64,000 nt of DNA from Profftia lariciata. Its GTDB lineage: Bacteria > Pseudomonadota > Gammaproteobacteria > Enterobacterales > Enterobacteriaceae. Made by a program: the position numbers and the translations under genes. Shown in pieces: positions 47,833 through 58,126 of this stretch (positions within the stretch are counted from its first letter, which is position 1; each line of letters opens with the position of its first letter). Location: positions 682,001-746,000 of the forward strand of contig NZ_CP045925.1 of assembly GCF_020541265.1 (NCBI RefSeq), in the 5' to 3' direction. The notes beneath the pieces are model-generated. The model did no database searches and had not been told where the DNA came from. It saw only the letters and a list, made by a program, of their open reading frames with translations.

Positions 47833-50217
47833 TTACCAAGTTTTACCAATATTAAATTGAAATTGTTCCGTTGTATCACTGTTATCTTTCTTAATAGGCT
47901 GTGCATAAGAAAAAACTAATGGACCTAAAGGAGATATCCATTGTAGAGCAATACCAGCCGAAACACGAATATTACTTGGTTTGCTATAGTCTTTTTTATC
48001 AGGATAAGAATTTTTATCCCAATGTGTATCCCATACGGTACCAGCATCTATAAATATTGAAGTACGCAGGAAATTAGCATACTTTTCACCAAAAAATGGT
48101 GTTGGTGTAATAAGCTCCATAGTTGCTACTACCATTGCATTACCACCTATTGCATCGTCATATGATTTACTTTTATTTATATTAACTGGTGATTTTAAAT
48201 ATACTGCTTTAGGTCCAATATTATTGGATTGGAAACCACGTATTGAATTAGAACCGCCAGCATAAAAATTTTCATAAAACGGCATTTCTTTACCATTAAA
48301 ACCATCACCATAGCTTATGCGTGAACGTCCCATAATAACCCAAGAATGATCTTTATTTAACGGAAAATAACTTTGACTATTAAAAGTAATCTTATAATAT
48401 TCATTATCAGATCCTGGAATTGTTATTTTACTATTTAAATGATATTGTGTACCTTTAGTTGGAAATAAACCATGATTAATATTATTACGAAGAAATCCTA
48501 AAGACCATGTAAATTCATTAGCTTGATAGTTTGCTTTTTCTGTGTTGTTATTATTTTGTCCAACAGACTGTAAATAACGCCACATAGCAACTTGTGGCTG
48601 CATATCACGCAAAGAGTTGTGTATATAACTTAATCCTGTGCGTAATGAGTTATTTTCATTAATTGGAAATCCTAACATATTATCAATACCGTAACTACTA
48701 TTTGTATAGTTAGATAATGCAGCATCATCAGCTTTAAAATCGTTATAGAAAACACGACCACCTAAGCTAACACCATCAATAGTAAAATATGGATCAGTCA
48801 TAGATAACTCAGTATAAATCTGATAATTATTTTTTATACCACTTATACCAATAGTGTTACCAGTACCTAACCAATTTTCTTGTTGCACACTTACCTTAAA
48901 ACTAACACCACTTTCGGTACCTACACCAATACCAAAATTAAAAGTTCCAGTATTACTCTCTTTTACTTTGTAAATCACATCAACTTGATCTATAGTGCCT
49001 AAAACAGGATATAGATCAAGATCTACTTTTGTAAAATAACCAGTACGATTTAGACGCTCTTTACCCTGATGTACTAATTCACTACTTAGCCATGTACCTT
49101 CCATTTGTCGTATTTCGCGACGTAAAACAGAATCTTTACTAGTTGTATTGCCATTAAAAATAATATTACGTACATAATAACGATTACCAGATTCTACATT
49201 GATATGTAACTTAATAGTTTTATCTATATTATTTATTTTATTATAAGTCTGTACTTGAGGGCGAGCATAACCATAGTTACCGAGTAATTGTTTAATATTA
49301 TCTTCTATTGTGGTGACTATTGTACTATTATAAAATTCTCCAAATTTAATTTTAGTTAAAAGATTTATATCATTACTATAATTCGGTACATTATCACTTA
49401 TTTCAACATCAGTAATTTTATACCTTACACCTTCAGTAATATTAATAGTGATATAAATACTTTTCTTATCTGGTGTTAAACTAACTTGTGTAGAATCTAT
49501 ATTAAAACACGCATAACCATGATCTAGATAAAATTTTCTTAAATTTTTAAGATCATCAGATAGTTTTTGTCTTTGATATATGCGGTTACCTATTAAATTC
49601 CACCAAGGAACACTATCACGTATCTGAAAAAGACTAATTAATTTAGCATAAGTAAATGCATGATTTCCTATAATATTAATTTGCTGAATTTGGGCAGATT
49701 GACCTTCAATAAATATCCATTTTAAATCAATACGATTACTTGATAACGGTGTTAATATAACTTTTACAGAAGCATTATATTTGCCAATGCTATAGTAAAA
49801 ATCTTTCAAATCTTTTGTAATGTTAAAAAGAATAGTACGATTTAATACTTCACCTATTTGTATACCATAATCTTTAAGATTATTTTTTAATATATAACTT
49901 TTTATAGATTTATTGCCAGAAAAAGTAATATTTACAATTATTGGACACTCCTGAACCTGCACAATTAAATTATTACCATCACGTAAGACACGTACATCTT
50001 CAAAATTACCTGTTGCATATAATTTGCGAATAGTATTACTGATATCTTCGTCACTTACGGTATAGCCAGTGCGAATTGGTATATTCATTAAAGCTGCATC
50101 AACAGTTACTCGTTGTAAACCTTTAAAATAAATATTTTTTATTAAAATTTTATCTGAACCATATAAAGTAGTGCTGATAAAAAATAGCGATATTATAAAT
50201 ATTTTTTTGATCATCAT
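47833..50217 (-). CDS. bamA: Outer-membrane protein assembly factor BamA
   Basis: Core of the BAM complex that inserts beta-barrel proteins into the outer membrane. The protein has 794 residues against 810 in E. coli. A signal peptide (about 1-20) is followed by five POTRA domains (about 21-420) and a 16-strand barrel. The conserved loop-6 motif IRGF is present, as is the typical end FQFNIGKTW. The ribosome-binding site GAGGAA is about 14 nt from the ATG, a long spacing that seems to match E. coli. Immediately upstream lies a fossil of the rseP 3' end. Confidence 0.98.
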   Translation of the reverse strand: MMIKKIFIISLFFISTTLYGSDKILIKNIYFKGLQRVTVDAALMNIPIRTGYTVSDEDISNTIRKLYATGNFEDVRVLRDGNNLIVQVQECPIIVNITFSGNKSIKSYILKNNLKDYGIQIGEVLNRTILFNITKDLKDFYYSIGKYNASVKVILTPLSSNRIDLKWIFIEGQSAQIQQINIIGNHAFTYAKLISLFQIRDSVPWWNLIGNRIYQRQKLSDDLKNLRKFYLDHGYACFNIDSTQVSLTPDKKSIYITINITEGVRYKITDVEISDNVPNYSNDINLLTKIKFGEFYNSTIVTTIEDNIKQLLGNYGYARPQVQTYNKINNIDKTIKLHINVESGNRYYVRNIIFNGNTTSKDSVLRREIRQMEGTWLSSELVHQGKERLNRTGYFTKVDLDLYPVLGTIDQVDVIYKVKESNTGTFNFGIGVGTESGVSFKVSVQQENWLGTGNTIGISGIKNNYQIYTELSMTDPYFTIDGVSLGGRVFYNDFKADDAALSNYTNSSYGIDNMLGFPINENNSLRTGLSYIHNSLRDMQPQVAMWRYLQSVGQNNNNTEKANYQANEFTWSLGFLRNNINHGLFPTKGTQYHLNSKITIPGSDNEYYKITFNSQSYFPLNKDHSWVIMGRSRISYGDGFNGKEMPFYENFYAGGSNSIRGFQSNNIGPKAVYLKSPVNINKSKSYDDAIGGNAMVVATMELITPTPFFGEKYANFLRTSIFIDAGTVWDTHWDKNSYPDKKDYSKPSNIRVSAGIALQWISPLGPLVFSYAQPIKKDNSDTTEQFQFNIGKTW

Positions 50218-51592
50218 TATTATTTATGCGTATTTCCTCATTTATATATCTCGTCATTAAAGATGTAAAAATAATTAAATAGTACAAGACCTCTATGAAA
50301 GGTACTATTATAATTAAACAGATGCGATCACTGAAGTATTGAACTAGCTTCAATACAGAGCTGCCTTTTATTTTTTAAATATTAATAATAGTAGATAGCC
50401 ACCGTTAAGAACTGGAAGTAGGCATAAATTAATAACTTCTGAATGAATCTTTAAACATTAAATAATATACTTATTTTTTTATAATTAGCTAATATATTTA
50501 TGTTCTGAGCAACAGGCAGTGATTAGATTAAATTATTTAGCTATATATTACACATTATATATGTTACCATTATTAATACAATAAAATATTCATTACATAC
50601 TAAGTGTTATTATTAACTTTATACTGTGTTATAAAAAAATTCGTATTATTGGATATATTAATGCTATTTAGATAATATAATAACTGTAGGCAGTATATCT
50701 GAAAATACTTTAATTATATTTGTATTTTATACTATATTTATTTTTTAGTATTAACTATAAATAATAAATTTTTATAAAATTATACTATGCTCAAAATTTT
50801 TAATTATATTTTTCTCTAATTTATTTAGCAAGCATATTTTAAGTCTGCAACAAATAATTATAAATTATTCATTATATTATTACCTATTTGTAAACTAGCT
50901 TGTTGTCTTGTAGTTTTTCTATTACATTTAGTAATGAAATACTCTGTATATTTAGTGGTATTACGCTAAGTGTAACTATTAGATTTTTTTATTTACTTGA
51001 AATTACTAATGAGTTAAATGTAAATCTTTTTGTATATTGTCTTCATTACTAAATTTAATAATTTTAATCATAATTATTATTATATTTATTTTATTCATTA
51101 ATATTAAATTAATTTAATCTAAATTAGATGTTACGGATATCTTTATGTATACCTGATTTTTATTCTTTATTATACCTTCTCGTGCATTTATGCTAAGGAA
51201 GAATTTTACTAATTACTACATAAATATTAGAATCCAATAACATAAATTAAATAATAGAGTATAATAATAAATAAGAATTTATTAATTAAACTGCGCTAAC
51301 AATTATTACTTTTTATCATTTATTCTATGATTAAATTATTAATTAAGGTAATTCTACAATCATTTTTTAGCATTTTATGTATTTATCAAAAAATTATTAT
51401 AGTAATAAGATACTCAATTTTTTACTATTGGTACATTGCTATAATGTTTTACAAAAGCTAAAAAAAATAGTTTATTTTACAATCGCACACAAGAAACATA
51501 AAATAATTATATTTGATATACTATAGTTACCAATCATGCCAGTAATTTTCAAAATATCTTACTCATAAAGTATTACATATGCATTACAATAA
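50218..51592. other. Eroded rseP locus between cdsA and bamA
   Basis: In E. coli rseP (450 codons, 1.35 kb) fills the space between cdsA and bamA. Here the space has the same size (1,375 bp), but no open frame and no intact HEXXH or LDGG motif is found. This fits recent pseudogenization by point mutation and small indels without bulk deletion. The 3' end is readable as a fossil at 50238-50300. Possible 5' traces near 51479-51550 are too uncertain to assign. Confidence 0.65.
50238..50300 (-). pseudogene. rseP: Remnant of the rseP 3' end (site-2 protease)
   Basis: On the minus strand, the frame ending in TGA at 50238-50240 reads F-H-R-G-L-V-L, then eight residues further F-N-D, then four residues and the stop. 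E. coli RseP ends C-Y-R-I-G...L-V-L...F-N-D-F-S-R-L-stop. The distance from LVL to FND (six residues between) and from FND to the stop (four residues) is identical. The position directly before the bamA ribosome-binding site is also as in E. coli. In-frame stops just upstream and the lack of any open frame show that the gene is dead. Confidence 0.6.
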
Positions 51593-52438
51593 TTAATAAA
51601 ATATTAACATTATAAGACATACAAAAATTGGTACTGCAGCAGTTAAACTATCAATACGATCTAAAATACCACCATGCCCAGGAATTAAATGACTGCTGTC
51701 TTTAAGACCAGCTTCACGTTTAAACATACTTTCCGTCAAATCTCCTAATATAGAAGCCAACGATACAATAATTGAACAGAGTAATAAAGTAAAAGACGAA
51801 ATAGGTAAAAGAGCGTACAAGTCAAACATCAAAGATACTATGAATGCAGTAGTTAATCCACCAATTAATCCTTCCCAAGTTTTTTCCAGAGACACTTGTG
51901 GAGATAATTTGTATTTGCCAAATAATCGACCAAATATATAAGCACCAGAATCTACACTCCATACTAATATGATAATATAGCACAACCACCATGATCCTTG
52001 ATGATTATTAATCTCATATCCATAGTGACGTAGTACAATTATACTACTAAAAAAAGGAACAATAGTAACAGCACCAAAAATAATTTTTAATATACGAGAT
52101 TTCTTCCACCAAGTTGCTGATCGTGGATAAAATAATACTAAAAAAAAAGCAATAATCCACCAAATAACTGCTATCCCTAATAAACTAATGATGATATGCA
52201 TATTTAGATTAAATACATATATACTTAATAAAATTGTGACTAAGACTACACCACAAAAGATTGCGCCTAAAATACGATGTAAATTATTTTTTAATCCAAC
52301 TATTTGTCCCCACTCCCAAGCAGCTAAGATACATATGATTAAATCAATAATAGCTAGATTAATCGGAGATAATAAAAATAGAGATGCAATAACAATTGGT
52401 ACGAAAATAATAGTTGTTATAATACGCAATTTTAACAA
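51593..52438 (-). CDS. cdsA: Phosphatidate cytidylyltransferase
   Basis: Inner-membrane enzyme that makes CDP-diacylglycerol, precursor of all phospholipids. The protein has 281 residues against 285 in E. coli, with about eight membrane segments. The family signature is at the C terminus: KREAGLKDSSHLIPGHGG followed by ILDRIDSL. The earlier SLEKTWEGLIGG motif is also present. It starts 9 nt after uppS. rseP, the next gene in E. coli, is degraded. Confidence 0.98.
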   Translation of the reverse strand: MLKLRIITTIIFVPIVIASLFLLSPINLAIIDLIICILAAWEWGQIVGLKNNLHRILGAIFCGVVLVTILLSIYVFNLNMHIIISLLGIAVIWWIIAFFLVLFYPRSATWWKKSRILKIIFGAVTIVPFFSSIIVLRHYGYEINNHQGSWWLCYIIILVWSVDSGAYIFGRLFGKYKLSPQVSLEKTWEGLIGGLTTAFIVSLMFDLYALLPISSFTLLLCSIIVSLASILGDLTESMFKREAGLKDSSHLIPGHGGILDRIDSLTAAVPIFVCLIMLIFY

Positions 52439-52447
52439 AACATGCTC

Positions 52448-53203
52448 CTATGGCGTATTAATACCTCCGAAACGACGCTCGCGTTGTGCAAATGCATTAA
52501 GTGCACTTTCAAAAGTAAGTTCATCAAAATCTGGCCATAATACGTCCGTAAAATAAAATTCAGAATATGCAATTTGCCATAATAAAAAATTACTAACCCG
52601 GTGTTCTCCACCAGTACGAATTACTAGATCGACTGGAACAAGATCATATAAACAAACTTGCTTACTTAGCAAGTCTTCAGTAATATCTTCAGGTTGTAAA
52701 ACATTAGTCTTAACTTGTGTAGCCAATATTTTTACACCCTGCATAATATCCCATCTCCCGCCATAATTAGCGGCAATATTTAATATAAGTCCATCATTAT
52801 TTTTAGTTAATTCTTCAGAACGATGAATTTGATTCTGTAAGCAAGAGCTAAAACGGGCAAGATCTCCAATAATTTTTAAACGTACATTATGTTTATGTAA
52901 GCTTTTAACTTCGCCATCTAAGGCATGAACAAATAATTCCATAAGTGCGTTTACTTCCTGTACTGGTCTTTTCCAATTTTCACTGCTAAAAGCATATAGA
53001 GTTAAAACTTGAATACCATGTTGTACAGCAAAACGTATAGAACGACGTACTGATTTAACTCCAAATTTGTGACCAAAAACACGCATTTTACCTTGACGTT
53101 TTGCCCAACGACCATTACCATCCATAATTATAGCAACATGCTTGGGAACACAGAATATTTTATGAGTAATTGGCGATTGATTGGAAGACATAAGTATCAT
53201 CAA
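52448..53203 (-). CDS. uppS: Undecaprenyl diphosphate synthase
   Basis: Cis-prenyltransferase that makes the C55 carrier lipid for peptidoglycan and O-antigen. There are about 251 residues against 253 in E. coli. The catalytic Asp lies in IIMDGNGRWAKRQGK (Asp28 from the longest start). LYAFSSENWKRP and VIRTGGEHRVSNFLLWQ are conserved. The start is uncertain: a TTG at 53203, an ATG at 53200 and an ATG at 53191 are in frame behind AAGGA, with the ATG at 53200 about 4 nt and that at 53191 13 nt from it. The dxr-uppS-cdsA order is that of E. coli. Confidence 0.97.
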   Translation of the reverse strand: MMILMSSNQSPITHKIFCVPKHVAIIMDGNGRWAKRQGKMRVFGHKFGVKSVRRSIRFAVQHGIQVLTLYAFSSENWKRPVQEVNALMELFVHALDGEVKSLHKHNVRLKIIGDLARFSSCLQNQIHRSEELTKNNDGLILNIAANYGGRWDIMQGVKILATQVKTNVLQPEDITEDLLSKQVCLYDLVPVDLVIRTGGEHRVSNFLLWQIAYSEFYFTDVLWPDFDELTFESALNAFAQRERRFGGINTP

Positions 53204-53492
53204 TTCCTTAAATCATAATATTTAAAAGAATTATCTACTAACTGAATTTGAACCATACGACATTACTTATTATTAACTAAATTAAATTTTAAATAATTAA
53301 ACATTTATATGTAAATATATTAATTCGTTCATTACAGTGATCTTTAAAAGAGATACAATATAATTACATATTAAATTCAAATATATACATGTTATGATTT
53401 TCTAAACTTACAAAACACTGTTATTAAATTAAGAAAATGTAAATCACTACAATAGTAATACTGATTACCTGTATAATATAAAACACTAAAAT

Positions 53493-54692
53493 TTATATAT
53501 AAAATTTTGTGCATAATTTATTTGCAATGACTCGAGTTTGTCGGTCAATATCTATTACTTCTATTACAGTGTTTGGCTCACAGAAAGATAATCGTAATAG
53601 CACTTCTTGATTGACAGCTGCAATATCGATAAAACGGATATCTCCACGAAGAAAAGCATTAACAGAAATTTCATTTGCTGCATTTAGCATCGTAGTTGCT
53701 GCTTGTCCAGCACGAGAGGCATCTATAGCTAATTGTAGGCAAGGATATCTTTTTATATCTGGTTGTTCAAAAGTTAAAGAATCAATAGTATAAAAATCAA
53801 TAGGTTTAATATTAGTTTTTAAAATATTTGGATACGTCATAGCATATGTAATTGGTATGCGCATATCAGGATGACTAAGTTGTGCTATCATACTGCCATC
53901 GTAATAACGCACTATAGAGTGAATAATAGATTGCGGATGAATAACTACTTCAATTTCATCTTCAGAAGCATTAAATAACCATTGAGCTTCAATATATTCA
54001 AGTCCTTTATTCATCATAGTGGCGGAATCAACAGATATCTTTTTGCCCATCGACCAATGAGGATGATTACAAGCTTGTTCTACTGTTATTTTTATAAAAT
54101 CATTTATTGGTAAATTACGGAATGGACCACCAGAACCAGTAAGAACAATACTTGCAACTCCATTGACGTTGAGAGAAGAAAAACCCAAATTATGTTGAAT
54201 GGATGGAGGCAGGCTACGAAAAATAGCACTATGCTCACTATCAATAGGTATCAGCTGAGCTTTACTATATTTTAATGCATCCATAAATATTCGACCACAG
54301 GTTACTAATGATTCTTTATTAGCTAATAGAACTCGCTTATTACTTTTTATAGCTGCCATTGTAGGCATAAGACCTGCTGCACCAACAATAGCTACCATCA
54401 CTTGATCTACATCATCAAGAGAAGCTAATTCACATGCACTTTGTTCACCATAATTAACTTTAATATGGAAAATACCTTCATCATTTAGACGCCTTTGTAA
54501 AATCTTTGCAGTCTTTTTATCATTAACAGAGGCATAACGAGGAGAAAATTCAATACACTGTTGCACTAGCATATCAACATTTTTACCTGCGACTAATGCT
54601 GCTATTTTAAAATTATTAGAATTTGTACGCACTACATCTAACGTGTTAATACCAATAGATCCAGTAGAACCAAGAATAGTTAGTTGCTTCAT
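53493..54692 (-). CDS. dxr: 1-deoxy-D-xylulose 5-phosphate reductoisomerase
   Basis: Second enzyme of the MEP isoprenoid pathway, feeding UppS and other prenyl users. The protein has 399 residues against 398 in E. coli. The NADPH-binding motif GSTGSIG is at 8-14. The metal ligands Asp151 and Glu153 are in PIDSEHSAIF, and the later MNKGLEYIEA motif is present. It is upstream of uppS on the same strand with a 289-bp gap, longer than in E. coli. Confidence 0.98.
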   Translation of the reverse strand: MKQLTILGSTGSIGINTLDVVRTNSNNFKIAALVAGKNVDMLVQQCIEFSPRYASVNDKKTAKILQRRLNDEGIFHIKVNYGEQSACELASLDDVDQVMVAIVGAAGLMPTMAAIKSNKRVLLANKESLVTCGRIFMDALKYSKAQLIPIDSEHSAIFRSLPPSIQHNLGFSSLNVNGVASIVLTGSGGPFRNLPINDFIKITVEQACNHPHWSMGKKISVDSATMMNKGLEYIEAQWLFNASEDEIEVVIHPQSIIHSIVRYYDGSMIAQLSHPDMRIPITYAMTYPNILKTNIKPIDFYTIDSLTFEQPDIKRYPCLQLAIDASRAGQAATTMLNAANEISVNAFLRGDIRFIDIAAVNQEVLLRLSFCEPNTVIEVIDIDRQTRVIANKLCTKFYI

Positions 54693-54857
54693 TATAGCCT
54701 TTCACTCACTATATAACATAGGTAATATACTCATATAAAATAAGACTAAAAATATTTTTAATTATTAGTCAATCTTTAGCAATTATTTTATATTTTGAAT
54801 ATTATAATATATACAGAAATCTTAGAAATTTTTTATTGCTTAAAGAAACAATAAAAA

Positions 54858-55415
54858 TTAAATTTTCATTAAATCTTTTTCTTTATCAGATAAGGCATTA
54901 TCAATATTTTTAATCATACTATTAGTCATTTTTTGTACTTCATCTTGCAATTTATGTTCTTCGTCTTCATTAATTTTTTTATCTTTTAATAAATTTTTTA
55001 CCTTATCATTACAATCACGACGTACATTGCGTACAGAAACTTTGCTTTGCTCTGCTTCCACACGAATTAATTTAATTAATTCTTTACGACGTTCTTCAGT
55101 TAAAGGAGGTAAAGGTATACGAATCACTTTACCTGCAGATATTGGATTCAGACCTAAGTTAGACTTAATAATTGCTTTTTCTACTGCGGCAGAATAAGAA
55201 TGATCAAATACAGTGATTGCTAGTGTTCGCGAGTCTTCAGCAATAATACTAGCGATTTGATTCAAAGGAGTAGAAGAGCCATAATATTCTATAGATATGG
55301 AATCAAGTAAATTAGGATGAGCGCATCCAGTACGAATTTTTTTAATATTTGATCTAAATACTTCGGTGCATTTATGCATACGGATTTCAGTATTTTCTTT
55401 GATTTTTTCAATCAC
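54858..55415 (-). CDS. frr: Ribosome recycling factor
   Basis: Splits post-termination ribosomes together with EF-G. Its 185 residues equal the E. coli length. The three-helix-bundle signature runs through RIPLPPLTEERRKELIKLIR and VRNVRRDCNDKVK. It lies between pyrH and dxr as in E. coli. Confidence 0.98.
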   Translation of the reverse strand: MIEKIKENTEIRMHKCTEVFRSNIKKIRTGCAHPNLLDSISIEYYGSSTPLNQIASIIAEDSRTLAITVFDHSYSAAVEKAIIKSNLGLNPISAGKVIRIPLPPLTEERRKELIKLIRVEAEQSKVSVRNVRRDCNDKVKNLLKDKKINEDEEHKLQDEVQKMTNSMIKNIDNALSDKEKDLMKI

Positions 55416-55601
55416 TTTAAAATCCTTGAATAATTATTAAAGTTAATAATTTATTTTTTAATAATTTTGTATTTTAAATACAACATTATTAATACTATAA
55501 TTATAATATAAAGTTTATAAAATAGATAATTAACAATTTTTATATATTAAAATTTCTTTCTTTCTAATAAAGTAATTATAATAATTGTAACTAATAACAT
55601 A

Positions 55602-56321
55602 TTAATTACAAATTAAAGTTCCTTCTTTTTGACCCATGACAATACGACGTAAAATACCAGGCTTGTTTATATTAAAAACACGAATAGGTAAGTTATGATC
55701 ACGAGCTAAAATAAAAGCTGCTAAATCCATGACTTTTAGTTCTTTTTTTAAAACATATGCATAGGTTATCTGGTGTAACAATTTTGCATCTATATTAATT
55801 ATAGGATCAGATGAGTATATACCATCAACTTTAGTGCCTTTCAGTATGATATCAGCTTCTATTTCTATACCACGTAAAGAAGCTGCAGAATCGGTTGTAA
55901 AGAATGGATTACCTGTACCAACAGAAAAAATGACTACACAATTATTACGTAATAAACTCATCGCTTTTATCCAATTATAATGATCACACATACTATTTAG
56001 TGGAATCGTCGACATCAGTCGCGCATTAACAGAATTGCGTTGTAATGCATCACGTATTGCTAGTCCATTCATTATAGTTGCAAGCATACCAATATGATCA
56101 CAAACTACACGATTCATACCAGCTTGTGCTAAAATAGCACCACGACATAAATTGCCTCCTCCAATTACAATACCTACTTGAATATTTAATTTAATAAGAT
56201 CTTGTATTTCTTTGACAATATGATCTAGTGCATTGACATCAATACCATATTTTTGTACACCTTGTAAAAATTCACCACTAAGCTTAAGTAGAATACGCTG
56301 ATATAAAGGTTTAGAGTTCAT
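55602..56321 (-). CDS. pyrH: Uridylate kinase (UMP kinase)
   Basis: Hexameric bacterial UMP kinase that makes UDP for all pyrimidine nucleotides. The protein has 239 residues against 241 in E. coli. The motifs RILLKLSGEFLQG, VIGGGNLCRG and GTGNPFFTTDSAASLRGIEIEADI are conserved. It lies 142 bp downstream of tsf in the rpsB-tsf-pyrH-frr order. Confidence 0.98.
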   Translation of the reverse strand: MNSKPLYQRILLKLSGEFLQGVQKYGIDVNALDHIVKEIQDLIKLNIQVGIVIGGGNLCRGAILAQAGMNRVVCDHIGMLATIMNGLAIRDALQRNSVNARLMSTIPLNSMCDHYNWIKAMSLLRNNCVVIFSVGTGNPFFTTDSAASLRGIEIEADIILKGTKVDGIYSSDPIINIDAKLLHQITYAYVLKKELKVMDLAAFILARDHNLPIRVFNINKPGILRRIVMGQKEGTLICN

Positions 56322-56463
56322 TATTATAATAATGTATCCTAAGTAATAATAGATAAATAATATGAGAAATTTTAATATAAAAGATATTTATTTATTAATT
56401 TTATTGTATTTATTTTAATTAATACAATACTTTTAGTTATTAAAACACTTATATATCAAACTT

Positions 56464-57273
56464 TTAAGTTTTATTTTTTAAATCTTCACCTACTTCAAAG
56501 CGGATAAAATCAGTGACAACAGTATTGTATTCTTTAAGTAATTGCCCAACAGTTTTATTAGGATCCATTACAAAATCTTGACAAATAAGAGAAATTGAAT
56601 TAGTAAATTTTTTCATACGCCCTCTAACAATAATTTGTGCTATTGCTGCTGTTTTACCGGAATTCATAGCAATATCCATCTGAACTTGATACTCTTTTTC
56701 TAGTAATTTAGTAGATATGTCTTCTGGTTTAATAAATTCTGGATTACTTGCAGCAATATGCATTGCTAATTGCTTGGCGAATTGTTTATCAGAGCCTTTA
56801 GTAGCAATTAATACACCAATACGAGAACCATGCAAATAACTAGTTAAAATATCCCCTGTTAAAATAAAAAAACGACGAATGTTAATATTTTCACCCATTT
56901 TGACAACTAATGATATACGTTCTTCTTCAAATCTTATTTTCAACATATCAATATTATTGATATTTTCTGTAATAGCAGTATTAAGAATTTTTTCAGAAAA
57001 TGCTTTAAAATAATTATCTTTAGCGACAAAGTCAGTTTGACAATTAACTTCCAGAATTACACCGTAGTTATCTACTATTTTTGTTTGAATTATACCTTCA
57101 GTAGTTATGTTATTAGCTTTTTTTGCTGCTTTTATTGATCCAGATTTACGCATATTTTCTATTGCTAACTCAATATCTCCTTGGGCTTGGATAAGTGCTT
57201 TTTTGCAATCCATCATGCCAGCAGAAGTACGTTGACGCAATTCTTTTATCAAGGTAGATGTTACTTCAATCAT
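56464..57273 (-). CDS. tsf: Elongation factor Ts
   Basis: Nucleotide exchange factor for EF-Tu. The protein has 269 residues against 283 in E. coli; the shortening is in the second half. The N-terminal motifs LRQRTSAGMMDCKKAL and NCQTDFVAKDNYF, which contact EF-Tu, are intact, and the coiled-coil and C-terminal module follow. It is separated from rpsB by an unusually long 1.2-kb spacer with two strong palindromes. Confidence 0.98.
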   Translation of the reverse strand: MIEVTSTLIKELRQRTSAGMMDCKKALIQAQGDIELAIENMRKSGSIKAAKKANNITTEGIIQTKIVDNYGVILEVNCQTDFVAKDNYFKAFSEKILNTAITENINNIDMLKIRFEEERISLVVKMGENINIRRFFILTGDILTSYLHGSRIGVLIATKGSDKQFAKQLAMHIAASNPEFIKPEDISTKLLEKEYQVQMDIAMNSGKTAAIAQIIVRGRMKKFTNSISLICQDFVMDPNKTVGQLLKEYNTVVTDFIRFEVGEDLKNKT

Positions 57274-57877
57274 TGTCTATTCCTCTAGATGCTTATTCTA
57301 AATAAGAAAATATTATAGTAATAAAATCTTTTAAAGATTAAATTAATAGTATTATAAAAAGTAAGCATTACAAATTTATTAAGATAATGGATATACAATT
57401 TATATCTATATCTTTGTGAACTAAATTATTTTTTATTGATAAATTTATTTAAAATAATTATATAAAAATATTATAAATATTATTTAATCATTTACAGTAT
57501 TCAATAAAATTGCATAATATTAATATAGTTACTAATAAAATATATTGTATTATCTTAGCTAATAAGATGTACATTATTCATATTACTATTAAAAAATAAT
57601 ATTTAGATTACTAATTATTTTATATATTAATTAGTTTATTAAAACTCAATGGAATGTAATAGTTATTACTGTATAATAAATATTTCTTATTAAAATTATT
57701 CTTATTAAGAATAATATTTTTAATATATTATTGCTGATGATTACTAAGATTACTGAGTACGTTATAAATATAATTGTTTAGCAATTATCATGACTAATAA
57801 TAGTAAGACATAATTTTTTAAATAATCCAATATATATAATATTTTTATAATTAATATATTTTTAATAAATTATTAAT

Positions 57878-57913
57878 AACAAAAAATATTGTATATATAC
57901 AATATTTTTTGTT
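57878..57913. terminator. Perfect 36-bp palindrome with A and T tracts between rpsB and tsf
   Basis: The sequence AACAAAAAATATTGTATA (57878-57895) is followed directly by its exact complement to 57913. An A6 tract, a stem and a T6 tract make it look like a bidirectional intrinsic terminator. On the minus strand it lies downstream of rpsB and 605 bp before tsf. The stem core is AT-rich, so its efficiency is uncertain. Confidence 0.6.
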
Positions 57914-58093
57914 CAAAAATATAATATTTGTAAGGATAAATTAAATAAATATACTTATTTCTAATAAAATAATTTACTTTTAATAATATGTAATTAGTAA
58001 TTCTTTATGATTAATAATATAATAAATTTTTATCTTATGTTAGTATTATATATAACATATTATATAATATATTTTATATTGTATGTTATAGAT

Positions 58094-58126
58094 TGTAATA
58101 TACAGAATACTATTCTGTATATTACA
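58094..58126. repeat. Perfect 33-bp inverted repeat downstream of rpsB
   Basis: TGTAATATACAGAATA (58094-58109) is mirrored by its exact complement at 58111-58126 around one C. It lies 350 bp after the rpsB stop on the minus strand. No U-run follows in either direction. In RNA it would form a hairpin of about 14 bp with a small loop. Confidence 0.75.

Noticed and set aside
50150..50353. 67-codon minus-strand frame overlapping the bamA 5' end
   Set aside because: It overlaps the bamA signal-peptide region in another frame. The meaningful reading there is the rseP fossil in a different frame.
51479..51550. rseP 5' fossil (HEFGH and FWVARRC-like traces) next to cdsA
   Set aside because: Short nucleotide resemblances exist on the minus strand, but they are not contiguous or in one frame and cannot be separated from chance by eye.
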